Shown here: positions 35,973 to 46,724 of the stretch, one piece after another
Numbering within the stretch: the first letter of the stretch is position 1
Layout of the letters: each line of letters starts with the position of its first letter
From: Hyaloraphidium curvatum
Taxonomy: Eukaryota > Monoblepharomycota > Hyaloraphidiomycetes > Hyaloraphidiales > Hyaloraphidiaceae
Reading direction: 5' to 3'
Length of the DNA stretch: 64,000 nt
NCBI GenBank assembly: GCA_025558095.1
Contig: JAIVFI010000023.1
Location: forward strand, 62,001-126,000
Notes under the pieces: generated by a model
Seen by the model: only the letters and a program-made list of their open reading frames with translations
What the model was told of the DNA's origin: nothing
The model's database searches: none
Made by a program: the position numbers and the translations under genes

Positions 35973-37369
35973 CTAGCTCTGTTCTGCCCCGGCGCCGCCG
36001 CCGCCTCCGCCTTCCCCGACATCTGCCGCTGCCCTGAAGGTCTTGATCCTCCTACCCACCTGCTTCCTGCAGATCTGCGTGGAACAAACCAGATTAGCAT
36101 CGCGACTCTGCCCAGCCAGCAACCTTTGAACCCACCGGGCAGGCATCGACCCTCTCGGCGCACCCCGCGCACAGGCAGTAGTGCATGCACGGCGCCAGTA
36201 TCACTTCCGGCCTCCTGTCCAGGCACACGGCGCACTTTTCTGACTCGGCGACGGCTGTTGCCGGCCCTTCCGCCGGCCCGTCCTCCGTTCCGGTCCCGGA
36301 ATCCGCCCGCCGCGACAGCCGAGGCAGCAGCACCCCGACGCCGGCGAACGCGAGGATGACGAAGAACAGCGCCTTCCACCTGCGTGCGCGGGTGCGGGCC
36401 TCGGAAAGGTACTCGTCGTGGGATTGGGCGACGAGGAAGAGGGAGGGGAGGGTGCGCCAGGAGCGGGGGAGGAGGTAGAAGGGGAAGGGGGGGGAGGCGC
36501 CGGCGGGGGTGTCGATGGTGGGGGGGAGGAGGTAGGGGACGGGGTTCGCGGGCTTCAGTTCGCCTGCAGACGAGAGCGGGGAGGTTAAGACCGACGTCGA
36601 CAAGAGAAGATGCCGCCAATCGGCGAGGCTCACCGAATCCGACCACCTTTTCGCCCGCTCTGAGCCCCCTCTCGACGCCCGACACCCCGATCTCCCTCTC
36701 CACGATCCGCAGCAAGCCCGGCGCCAGTTCGTCCTCCCACAGCGTCAGATCGCGCCCCGTCGTCGGTGCCGTCACGAACTCCTGGTTCAGCAGCGGCAGC
36801 GCCGGCTGGAAGTCTGCCGGGCTGGGCGGGTGGCTCGCCGGCACGCGCACAGCCGGGAGCAGGTCCTTCGCGGCAGCAGCCGCGTCCGTGCCGCCCTCGG
36901 AAGCCGGCACGCAGATGTCCATGACCCCCTCGGGCGCCGAAGCGGGGTAGTTGAGGATGTCCGAGATGCGCAACACGCCCTTTGCCCAAGCGCGCTTGGC
37001 CGAGTCCCAGGTCCAGAAATGCCGGTCCACGAGCTTCTGGAAGACCAGCAGTGGCTTCTCCTCGGCCTTTTTGGATATCGACGCCGCGATGCCTGCGGGA
37101 AGGCGTCACTCCGTCCCTGAACTGTCCCCGTCCCGCCTCCCACCTTCCACAAAGACGTACTTCCCCGCCATTTTCTCGGCGTTACCAGCGCTTCCGGCAA
37201 ACGGCTCCGCGCGCTCGACCAGCCACGCCTGCAGCTCGCACCACCGCCACCACGCGAAGCCGGCCGACGCGAGCAGCGTCACAAGCGCGAGCTCCGGCGT
37301 CACCAGAGGCCGGCCGGGAGGGGCCGGCGGCGCCGGGACGCGCAGAGGAACCGAGATCCGGAGGGACAT
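35973..37369 (-). CDS. MUL1/SP1-like RING E3 ubiquitin ligase of organelle membrane
   Basis: Four exons (37369-37144, 37092-36634, 36563-36136, 36074-35973) join in frame to give 404 residues. An N-terminal membrane helix (ELALVTLLASAGFAWWRW) is followed by a GIDE-like region (GKYVFVEG ... SLLVF/VVGFGELKP), a second membrane helix (WKALFFVILAFAGVGVLLP) and a C-terminal C3HC4 RING: CAVC, then APCMHYCLCAGC, then CPICRKQ. The last RING cysteine pair is completed only by splicing exon 4, which supports the join. MUL1-type ligases sit in the outer mitochondrial membrane with the RING in the cytosol. The coding region ends in a Gly-rich tail. Confidence 0.8.
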
Positions 37370-37889
37370 GGCGTCGCCGCGCCGAAACGGCCGACCGCTG
37401 GTTGGAGTTTCAATGTCTGACGGATCTAATGCGCGTGACGTTGGAGTTTCTTCAGTCGCCAGCCACAACTCAGCGGAGACCTGCGGACGCCAAGCCAATA
37501 GCGCGAGGCCGCAGACCAGATCCATCAGCCTAGTAAAGCGAACATGGACCGTAGACCTTTCTTGGAAGTTACATGGCGCCGGCGGATGCTTGAGAAGTAG
37601 ACTCCGCGTCAACTTGGCTGCGCTCCGCTTCCGTTCAGTCCACCAATAAAACCTATCCGAATCCTGTATCCGAGGAGTTGCCTTTGCTTGCTATAGACTG
37701 GTTTCTCTGCGGCCTGGTGAAAGCTGATGGAAGCAACGAGGTCATTCTGCGAGCGAACGCCGGGTTTAGCCGGCGAATCGGACTCAAAACGAAAGGCGCG
37801 CAATCCGGCGTCTGCCTCTCCAGCGCCCGCAGTTGTTCTCTTCTCGTTCTTCTTTTGTATCTGCGTGCCTGCCCCGCGCCGCCGCCGCG
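37370..37889. other. Divergent promoter region, no gene recognised
   Basis: This stretch separates the divergently transcribed E3 ligase and beta-lactamase-fold genes. No other feature was seen. Confidence 0.4.
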
Positions 37890-39293
37890 ATGCCGCTCGC
37901 CGAGGCGACGCCCGAGTCGTGCGGCCTGTCTCCCTCGCGGCTCGCCAGGATCCCCGCATTCCTCGAGGAGCGCTACATCAAGACCGGCGACCTTCCCAAT
38001 TACCTCGTCGCCGTCGTGCGCAACGGCAAGGTGTGCTACTCGGCACACGGCGGGCTGGCCGACGTCGCGCGGGGGACGCCGGTGGCCGAGGATACAATCT
38101 TCCGGATTTATTCAATGACCAAACCGATTACGAGCGTGGCGATCATGATGCTCGTGGAAGAGGGCAAGATCGCTATCGAGGACCCCGTGTTCAAGTACAT
38201 CCCGTCGTGGAAAGACCTCCGCGTCTACGACGGCGGCGTGTACCCGGACTTCAGGACCAAGCGGCCGGCGAGGCCGATGCTTGTCGTCGACCTGCTCAGG
38301 CAGTGAGTCGACGCTGTTTGGCGCGTCGTGACTCGCGACGTCTGACCGAATTCGTTCCCGTGCCCGCCCCTGCCGACTTCGGTGACTTGTCTCCTCGCGT
38401 TCCAGCACCTCGGGCCTGACCTACGACTTCCAATTCCGCACCAACGTCGACGCCGCCTACCGCGAGCTCGGCATCGGCTCGCAGAAGCACACCCTGGAGG
38501 AGACCATCGCCCTCCTCGCCAAGCTCCCGCTCGAGTTCTCGCCCGGCGAGGCCTGGAACTACTCCGTCTCGACCGACGTCCTGGGTTACCTCGTGCAGGT
38601 GGTCTCCGGGATGAAGTTCGAGGATTTTCTCCGCTCCAGGATCTTTGAGCCCCTGGGGATGATCGACACCGGCTTCGTCGTGCCCCCCGAAAAGATCGGC
38701 AGGCTGGCGGGCTTGTACGGCAAGGGCCGCAAGCGCAAGCTCGTCCCCATGGACGACCCCCGCAAGTCGGACCGCGCGGCGATGCCCAAGTTCGTCAGCG
38801 GCGGCGGCGGCCTGGTGTCGACTGCTGCGGACTACCTCCGCTTCAGCAAGATGCTGCTCAACGGCGGGCGGCTGGACGGCGTCAGGCTGCTGTCGCGGAG
38901 GACGCTGAAGCTGATGGCGTCGAACCACATCCCCGGGGGGAGGGACCTGGCGACCGCGTCGACGTCAATGTTCTCCGAGGCCGGGAACGAGGGGATGGGG
39001 TTCGGGCTGGGATTCTCGGTGCTGATGGATCCGGCGGCGGCGATGAGCGCGGGAGGGAAGGGCCAGTTTGCCTGGGTGAGTTGCTTCCGCGCGGTGGACG
39101 GAACAGGGCTGACTGTCCGTGTTGCCAGGGCGGAGCGGCGTCCACGGCCTTCTGGATTGACCCCGAGGAGGATCTTGCGGTGGTCTTTATGACCCAGCTG
39201 ATGCCGTCGAGCACCTTTCCGATCCGCAGGGAGCTGCAGACGCTCGTCAGCGCGGCCGTGGACGACGACGCACCCGCCAAGTCGAAGCTATAA
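37890..39293 (+). CDS. Beta-lactamase-fold serine hydrolase (class C/EstB-like)
   Basis: Three exons (37890-38302, 38406-39075, 39129-39293) join through GTGAGT...CAG introns to give 415 residues. The nucleophile motif is SMTK at residues 75 to 78 (S-x2-K) and the second motif is [10 protein letters not shown] (Tyr general base). [10 protein letters not shown], completed by splicing, is the usual HTSGL box. The third motif region reads GGAAST, also completed at an intron. Eukaryotic members act as esterases or LACTB-like peptidases rather than on beta-lactams. There is no clear signal peptide. Confidence 0.85.
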
Positions 39294-39432
39294 CTCTGGG
39301 GCAGACTCCGTCTAGTCCAACGGCACCTCTCCCGCCCGTGTACATGCGGCAATAGCGATGCCAAGCTACGCTCTAATCTCTAGCGTGTCCGAAATACCAC
39401 CCCGCTCCGAAATCAGCTGCGATATTGACAGG

Positions 39433-40209
39433 TCAGGCCAGCGATCGCTCGTCCCCGGCCCCCTCGTAAGCCTCCGCGGCCCCTTCCCCGACGACCACCA
39501 CCGCCGGCTCCGGCATCTCCTCCCCCATTTCCATCCCGCGGCGGGCGAGCGCGAGCCGGCGGTACCCAACCGAGCAGTCCGGCACGGGGCACGACCCGCC
39601 GGGCAGCGAGGCGAACTCCTGCGCCCAGAAGGCGCCGTTGCGGGCCGAGCCGAAGCAGTTGTACGCGGGGTTGAGGATAGCGTCGCGGTGGTGGGGGGAG
39701 TTCATGAACGCGGCTTGAAGGGGGGAGGTGATCGGACGAAAGCGGGGGTGTAGGGAGATCGGCGGCAACGCGGAGGAAATGAGGAAGAAATCAGCATCCC
39801 AACGATTCGTTTGCAAACGAAGAGACCCACTCATGGCCTCGCGCGAGGTGAGCATGCCCCCGGCGACGTTCTCGGCGCCCAGCGACAGCCCGAGCGGGGC
39901 GAGCGCGGTGAGCCTCGTCACGGGTGTCGACCCGTCGCTGTGGATGCCGAACACCAGATCAGATCCATTTTCGAGATCAGACGAAGTGCCAGCTTCGCAC
40001 CTGCCGTCGTGCGTCACCCTCCCCATCCACCGCATACCGTCCGCCTGGCTCCGCGCGACGCCCTGCAAGGGAGCCCAGAAACCGACGGGGGCGAGGCCCC
40101 GCGAGGCGCGCTCAATGTTGACGAGGCAGATGAACGGGTCGGTGTAGGCGAAAGCGGGGGCGGCGAGCGCGAGGAGCGCGAGGAGGGCGAGGGAAAGGCG
40201 GGCGGGCAT
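39433..40209 (-). CDS. Secreted CAP-superfamily (SCP/PR-1-like) protein
   Basis: Two exons (40209-39831, 39713-39433) with a 117-base intron give 219 residues. A clean signal peptide (LSLALLALLALAAPAFA) is followed by a CAP domain: LVNIERASRGLAPVGF, a QADGMRW helix, GAENVAGG, then after the intron AFMNSPHHRDAILNPAYNCF and FWAQEF. CAP proteins are extracellular and bind lipids or sterols in yeast and plants. The intron falls before the MNSPHHR helix; reading through it would insert about 40 unrelated residues. The C-terminal tail is acidic. Confidence 0.8.
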   Translation of the reverse strand: MPARLSLALLALLALAAPAFAYTDPFICLVNIERASRGLAPVGFWAPLQGVARSQADGMRWMGRVTHDGRCEAGTSSDLENGSDLVFGIHSDGSTPVTRLTALAPLGLSLGAENVAGGMLTSREAMSGSLRLQTNRWDADFFLISSALPPISLHPRFRPITSPLQAAFMNSPHHRDAILNPAYNCFGSARNGAFWAQEFASLPGGSCPVPDCSVGYRRLALARRGMEMGEEMPEPAVVVVGEGAAEAYEGAGDERSLA

Positions 40210-41367
40210 GGCGGGCAGAGGCGCGGCGCGGTGGGCGGGAGTGGTGGCGCGGGTGAGTGATGAGGGAGAGCAGATGTTGGAGAAGAGCGAGCGAGGTCCC
40301 CTTTTGTATGGAAATCGCGGTGGTTTGTGGTTCGCGCCGATCGACACGACCTCGGGGGAATCGACCGATGACTCGCCACCAACATTCGACAACAAATATC
40401 ATCACCACAAAAACCCGGTATGGTAGCACAGACCAGGGGCCCAATTGCGACCTGGCTGCGCGTGCGCAATATGACCACAGGTGCGAGCCGACACTTGGCA
40501 GTGGCCCGTGAAGGAGGGAGTCCCTTTCAATCCACTGGACCTACCGCTTGCCTTATTCCATGAAGGATCTCAGGAAGACGGGACCACCTGATGTTTTTCC
40601 CCGCAACAGCCGTTCTTCAATCCCAGTGAACGCTTTCGTTGGGCATCTCTTGTCTGTTAGAGGGCCTGGAACCACCTCCCAACGCCGACGCCTAGTCCCG
40701 GGGCCCATCCCTCGATCCCGAGGCCTCCGGGGCATCTCATCCGTCGGGCGGGGTTGCGGTGATCCGCTATCGGCAAAGCGGCGAAGTGGCGCATCGGTTC
40801 TCACGCGCCGTTGCGACCCCGGCGCACCCGCCGGACAGGCACGGCCGCTTGCCTTGCCGCTGACCGCTGGGGCTTCCAATCGACGAGGTCCCGGCCATTG
40901 GCGCTGGGGATGCCGCTGATTCCGATCCCCCGGAACGGGCTTCTCGGCGTTGAGTTAGCGAGCTGCGTCAGACCAATGCAGGGCCGGAAACCGGGCGGAG
41001 TGCACGTCCGGACTCGGAGCGACGGTGGTATTTCTCCGGGCGGGCGTTGGGTCCGCAGGAAGCGCGGGATGGATGCCGGGATCCGGATTTCGAGGGGGTG
41101 GAATAGGGTTCCGGGGGTCCCCAGCCCGAATGACGTCGTGCTGTGGCCCATCACAAATCCTCTCCCCGACGAGTCAACCACGAACGCGCTTCTGCAGAGC
41201 TGCAGGCCCGAGCGACGGGCCGCACTTTCCGGAACATCACCAGCACGCTCGGTGCAGCGTGCGCAGGCGGCGAGCGGGGCCGGCGGGAGCAAGCCCGGGT
41301 CCCGCGCCACCGGGTTCACTCCAATTGGCCGGGCGGCCGAAAGGAGCGCCGGCGGACGCGCGGCGCC
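40210..41367. other. Intergenic stretch, no gene recognised
   Basis: About 1.15 kb between divergent genes. Frames crossing it on both strands are Arg/Pro-rich shadows without domain content. No RNA gene or repeat was recognised. Confidence 0.4.
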
Positions 41368-43327
41368 ATGCCGGCGGGCGTCGCGGGCAGCTTCGACGGC
41401 GCGGACGCGGACGGCGCGGCGGCGGTGGCGGCGTGGGCTCAGGGCGCCGCGCCGCTGCTCTTTGCCCACGGCCCGCCGGCCGACTTCTCCGACGATTCCA
41501 ACGGGGAGCACCGGGCCGGCAGCCACGGCGCCCCGTTCCCGAACTACACGTTCCGCGGCGGCTCCGGGCTGCCGGTGCCCGAGTTCGTCCCCGCGCCGCG
41601 CGACGCGCCGTCGCCGCCGCCGGCCACCCCCGGCACCGGCACGCCCTCGCTGCCGTCGGCAGACCCCGCCCTGCCCGTGCACGTGACGATCCCCGTCGAC
41701 GCAACGGTGGCCCTCGTCAGGCTGTTTTTCCGCTCGCACCCGCGGCTGAGGCTGCTGCACGAGCGGAGGGTGTGCAGGGACTTTCCGCCGCGGCAGGCGG
41801 TGCTCTCGTGCCTCTTGCTGAACGCCGCGGGATTCTTGGCGCAATCCTTGGCAAAGGGTGACGCCGACGCCCACGCGCTGGCGCACGTGCCGGACCCCGA
41901 GGGCCTCGAGACGCGGCTTTTCGAGGAGGCCACGGCCGAGATAAACGTATGGCTGCGCGCCGACCCCTCCGAGAAGACGCCGCTCGACGCCGCCGATTTT
42001 CTCGCCGCGCCGCTTATCATGCACGAGTGGGCCGAGCGCAGGGGGCTCCGCGACCTGGCGGAGAAGCTCGAGGGCGTGTGCGGGCTCGCGGCAAATTCGG
42101 CGCTGTCCTCGCCGCAGGACAGCACCACGGCATCCTGGGAAGCCGTCATGTGCTCCTCGATGCGGGCGTCCACGGCCGACGAGGTCCGAGAAGCGCCGCT
42201 CGACGCCGGGGGTGTTTCCGCCCTGCGGGATGCGTGGACGGCGTACCACGAGTTCCAGGGCTGCCTGTTTGCGCTGGCGCGGATCAAGGCCGAGGCGGCA
42301 GCAAGAGAATCCATGTGCAAGAAGCGCGGGGACCCGGCGGGGCTGGACGGGATCGTGCGGCACCTCCGCATGCTGCCGACGGATGCAACCTGGCGGGCGT
42401 CGTTCGACGACGACTTCGACCCGCGGTTCGTGGACTACACCCCGGCCCTCGTCTTTCCCCTCCTCTCCTGGATCGGAGCCGGCCCCTCCCCCGCCGCCCT
42501 CCCGTCGCACCTTCCCACCCCCGGCCTCCCCTTCCTCCTCCTTGCCCGCCTGCGCCTGCTCCTCGACGCCCTGCACGCCTCCGCCTCCGCCTCCTCCCTC
42601 CCCTCCCCCGCGCGCACCGCAAGCAACTCCTCCACCGGCCCCCCCGGCGAGCTGCGGCACTCGTCCTTCACCCCCTCGCTGGAGCGCCGCCGCCGCGGGC
42701 TGCTCGCCTCGGTGCGCGAGCTCCGGAAGCTGCTGGCGGGACGCGGGAAGGCGGACGAAGGGGCGAGGGCGGTGCTCGCGGGGGCGTGGATGGAGCTCGA
42801 GACGCCGTGCGGGGAGGTTTTTGCCGAGGGACGGGTGCATCCCGGGTGCGTCGAGGGGCTGGCGGAGGAGGCGGCGGCCGCCGAGGGCGGGGGCGAGATG
42901 GTGAAGGAGGTGGGCTCGCCGCGCCGTCGTGGGCGGTCGCATGGACCCGTGCTGACCCCGCCCGACCCGTCTGCAGATCCTCGAAGCGACTTCGGAGCTC
43001 CGCAAGATGTCCAAGGCCTCGCGCCGCCCGCCCGGCCCGCTGCACGGCCCGCCGCTGCTCTGCATCTCCCTGTTCCACCTCTCGGCGCACCGCCGCCTCC
43101 TTGTCCGCGGCGGCCCGCCCGGCGTGCACGCCACCGTGCTCCGCCAGCTGGCCGCGTGCGCGTCGCTGCTCCAGGCCGCCGATGCGGGCGGGGACGCGGT
43201 CCTGTCGGCGGCGAGGGGGCTGGTCGCGGGGGTGCTGAGGGAGGCGGGGGTGGGGGAGGCGGCGGGCGACGGGGGGACGAGGAGGGGGGAGGCGGAGGCG
43301 CTGGCGGCGTGGTTGGGGTGCAAGTGA
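41368..43327 (+). CDS. Fungal transcription-factor-domain-like protein (second copy without zinc cluster)
   Basis: Two exons (41368-42909, 42977-43327) join in frame (EMVKE to ILEATSELRKM) for 630 residues. The segment VDATVALVRLFFRSHPRLRL then AVLSCLLLNAAGFLAQSLAK, and the later LRDAWTAYHEFQGCLFALAR, follow the helical layout of the fungal middle homology region. The N-terminus is Ala/Asp-rich and the centre Pro/Ser-rich. As in the gene at 25546, no zinc cluster or other DNA-binding motif is visible, so a regulatory role is inferred only from the MHR-like part. The MHR match is weaker here. Confidence 0.55.
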
Positions 43328-43549
43328 TCGGCCGGGGTGGATGAGGGGTATAACGGTGGACGGGAGCCTGCGTCGCGGGACTTATGTACGGCGTGCGTTT
43401 ATTGGCTTTGATGAAAGAAATGATTGGATCTGAAACGACGCGTCGCCCTGCGCGATCTGTGGGAGCAAGGAGAAAGCGGCCGCCGCGCTGGTCAAAGTTT
43501 GCTTGTTGTCTCAGACCCCGGTCAACCGCCTCCCGTGTTTGCGGCCGCC

Positions 43550-44458
43550 ATGTCGGCTCCTCCCGCGGCTCCGTCCCGGCCAGCCTTTTTGTTCGGAGTG
43601 CCGCCGTCTGCGGAGGGCACCGAGGCGTTCTCCGGCCGGGCGCGGGACTTCCGCTTCGACTTTTCGGTGCCGGTCCCCCCCGCCGCGGACTCGGACCGCG
43701 ACGGCGCGCATCCCGGGGACCTCGTGGCCGCGCGAATCGCGGTCGGAACCGCCCGCCGCGCTCGGCATGCCCAACCACGCAGGCCCCGCTTGCCGTCGCC
43801 GGAACTGCTCCCGGACGGCCATGACGGGCCCACGAACGCGCTGCGCAGGTTCGCGGCTTCCGTGCCTTCCCCCGACGCCTACCTTCCCGCCGCGAGAAGC
43901 ACGGCGTACGAGCACTCTCGCCACTCCCTGGGCGGGTTCGTCACCTACGAAGGAGTGGAGGTCCGCCGCCCCCGGCAAGCCGCACCCGCGCCCGACCCCA
44001 CGCCATCCCGCGCGTCGCCTGCCCCGCGCACCCCCACCACCCGCGAGCAGCTCGACAACCAGAGGTTCGCCGTGTACTACGCCTGGCGGAAGCTCTCCCT
44101 CTTCTGGGCCGGCTCCTCGCTGGCAGGCGCGGCGTGGTACGCCCGGGCGCTGATCCACGATGCGTGCGGCCGCGGGCAGGGGTGCGCGCATCGAATCGGC
44201 GGGGGCGCCCGGGTAGGCGTACTCGCTGGCGGAGGGCGGCGGGTCAGCGGGCGATCGGCGCCCCGCCTCATTCGGCGGGCCCACCAGAAGTGTTCCGCGG
44301 GGCAATCACCGCAGGAGCGGGCGAAGACGGCGCCGGGGGACGGCGGGTCGAGTGGCGCCGCGAGGGCGGCGCAGGCAAACAGGAGCGCGAGCAGCGGGGC
44401 GGCGGCCGCGGGGCGCATCGCGGGGCAGGGCGCGGTGACAGCTCCTCGGTTGAGGTGA
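43550..44458 (+). CDS. Hypothetical Pro/Ala-rich protein
   Basis: From ATG 43550 (GCCGCCATGTCGGC) the frame gives about 300 residues. The first 200 look real: PAFLFGVPPSAEGTEAFSG, RRFAASVPSPDAYLPA, AYEHSRHSLGGFVTYEGVEV and a possible membrane segment SLFWAGSSLAGAAWYARALI. After about 44160 composition becomes Gly/Arg-rich, and the end may be an unspliced intron or the wrong frame. On the other strand (44418 to 44077) a frame with a convincing signal peptide (APLLALLFACAALAA) overlaps this tail and may be a separate small secreted protein. Confidence 0.4.
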   Translation: MSAPPAAPSRPAFLFGVPPSAEGTEAFSGRARDFRFDFSVPVPPAADSDRDGAHPGDLVAARIAVGTARRARHAQPRRPRLPSPELLPDGHDGPTNALRRFAASVPSPDAYLPAARSTAYEHSRHSLGGFVTYEGVEVRRPRQAAPAPDPTPSRASPAPRTPTTREQLDNQRFAVYYAWRKLSLFWAGSSLAGAAWYARALIHDACGRGQGCAHRIGGGARVGVLAGGGRRVSGRSAPRLIRRAHQKCSAGQSPQERAKTAPGDGGSSGAARAAQANRSASSGAAAAGRIAGQGAVTAPRLR

Positions 44459-45398
44459 TGACTTCTCAGGGTTTCGCGGGCGGGGGGACGGGCGGCACGA
44501 TTTGGTACCTAGGTCTGGGCATCGCTGCGGCTCCATTCGGCTCGCGAGTTGCCCCGACATCCCCGACTGTACGCATTCATGGGCCGCGCTTCACTTGCTC
44601 GTTCTCCTAGGTAGCTTGGGTACTCTGGCGGCGAGTTGGTTTTCTGCTGTTGGATGTAGCTCATGCAATCCAATGCCCAGCATAGACAGCCCGGACCACC
44701 AACGAAGGGACCGTTTGCCGACACCATCGCCAAAGATGCCGCCGCGGTCGCGGCCTGGGTACGCAGGTCGAGCAAGCTGGGTAGTACCAGGAGCACTCCC
44801 CCCCCACGGATTCGGAAATGGCTAGCGTCCTTCGTGGTCGGTTGCGAATCTGTGCGAGAATCGCCCGACCGCCCGCTTGTCCATCAATGGCCCGATTCGG
44901 CCTGCTCACCCAAAGCCGAAAGCTTCTATGTAATTAGGTCCATGGATGTCCCGCCGCAGTCAGGTCTCCGCCAAAGCCCTCAACTCCTCTGCGCGCTGCA
45001 TCCGCTCTTTGTCCACCGTCTCCCCTCCTCCATAAAACCCTCCTCCGCAGCTCCCCCCAAACAGCGATCCCGCCAAAATGCCTCCCTCAACGCCTCCCTG
45101 ACCTCCCCACACGCTTTCCAACGTCCACGCCTCCCGTCGAGCCGGTCCCCGACCACGGGGTGTGGTTCCGCTTCCTAGCCCAGCTTTGATTGACGCCCGA
45201 ATCGCGACGAGCATTGCCTTTGTGGAATCCAGCTCGAAGCCACTCTCTTCTCAGTGTGCCGCTCGGCGCCGGCCGTGCCGCTACAGTGTGTCGACTTCCT
45301 CCAGCGCGGCGGCGCCGCCGGAAGATCGCATCGGCCCGCCCTCCAAACCGCACTCGGCATCGCCCGCCCGTGCCGTTCTCCCGCCTCGTACCGCAACG
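44459..45398. other. Intergenic stretch, no gene recognised
   Basis: No frame with domain content, RNA gene or long repeat was recognised. It includes the upstream region of the enoyl-CoA isomerase gene. Confidence 0.4.
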
Positions 45399-46597
45399 AT
45401 GTCCGTCGTCCACGCCGTGCGCCCGTACACCCAGGCACGTCGCGCTCCCTCCGCCCGCGCCGGACGGAATGCCGACGATGTCTCCCCGCCGCCCGCCACC
45501 GAATCCTCCCCGCTCCCTTCGGGATGACCCCGCCGTAACAGCTCGTGGTGACCGTCGAGGACGGCATCGGCACCATCAAGATCAACCGCCCCAAGTCGCT
45601 CAACTCTCTGGTCGGGGAGGTGTACCTCGAGCTCGTGCGGGCGCTGCGCGAGTTCGCCGCCGACCCGAGGGTCGTGGTGACCGTGCTGACGGGCGAGGGG
45701 AGGTTCTTCTCGTCAGGCGCCGACGTGGGTTGCCGGATGCCTTGCCCGTGGGCCCGAGACATGCTGACCGGTTCTTATTCCACCGTCTGAACGGGCTCTC
45801 GTTGGCTGTCTCCCCGCTGTCTGCCTATGCTCCCTCGCCGCCGCTCAGGTCAAGGCCGGCGCCGCCCGCCGGCAGGACGCCCCGCCCCCGGACCAGACCA
45901 CCGTGGAGGAAAAGGCCGCGGCGGCCATGGGCGGCCTGTCGTGGGCCCTCCTGATCGCCAAGCAGTTCATCGAGCACCCCAAGCTCCTCGTCTTTGCGCT
46001 CAACGGCCCCGCCATCGGCGTCGCCGCCTCCTGGGTCGGCCTGGCGGACATTGTCCTCGCGAGCGACTCGGCATACATCCAGATCCCGTTCTCGGCGCTC
46101 GGGCTCATTCCGGAGGTCGGCACGGGCGTGTCGTTCACGCAGATCATGGGGCCCAGGATCGCGAGCGAGGTGCTGCTGCTGGGGCGCAAGCTGTCGGTCG
46201 AGGACGTGGGTGGCCGGACGCGGCGTTGCGCGTATCAGGCGTGCTCAAGCGTAACCTCCCACAGATGGTCAAGTACAACTTCGTCAACCAGTACGATTTC
46301 CCCTTCATTTACTCTGTTCGCTGCTCATCCCGGTTCCTCCACCTCTGCAGGGTCTACCCCGCCGCGACCTTCGAAAAGTCCTACAAGGCCTTTCTCCGCG
46401 AGGCCCTCGAGACCAACGACCACAAGTCCATCCTGGAGGGCAAGAAGATGATCCGGGAGCAGCTGATCCCCGGCCTCCGTCTGGCCAACCTCAAGTCGGT
46501 CGAGGGGCTCGTGGAGAGCACCGTGGAGGGGCGGAGCACGGCGGCTTTCCTGCGCAAGGCGGAGCAGCTGGCCAAGAAGAACAAGAACAAGCTGTGA
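45399..46597 (+). CDS. Enoyl-CoA delta-isomerase/hydratase (ECI-like, probably peroxisomal)
   Basis: Five exons are predicted: 45399 to about 45434, 45542-45724, 45849-46205, a 26-base micro-exon 46265-46290, and 46351-46597, giving about 282 residues. The crotonase fold is clear: KINRPKSLNSL, then SSGADV (oxyanion hole, formed at a splice junction), ALNGPAIGVAAS, and LGLIPEVGTG with the Glu expected for isomerases. The micro-exon restores KYNFVNQVYPAATF. The first donor is either GC (45435) or GT (45417). The C-terminus KNKNKL resembles a peroxisomal targeting signal 1. The enzyme would shift double bonds during beta-oxidation of unsaturated fatty acids. Confidence 0.82.
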
Positions 46598-46724
46598 TTT
46601 GGCCCTGTGGGCGGCGGTGTAGCCGGACGGCGCGGAACAAGCACCCGGATCGTGTCTCCATTATTGCTTCCCTGGTCCTACATATTTTCCCACCCCGCTA
46701 CATTTGGGCGCGCCCCCGGCGCCT

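Noticed and set aside
40801-43323. 840-codon minus-strand open frame opposite the second MHR-like gene
   Set aside because: Composition is that of an antisense shadow. The plus-strand frame has a consistent intron and MHR-like helices.
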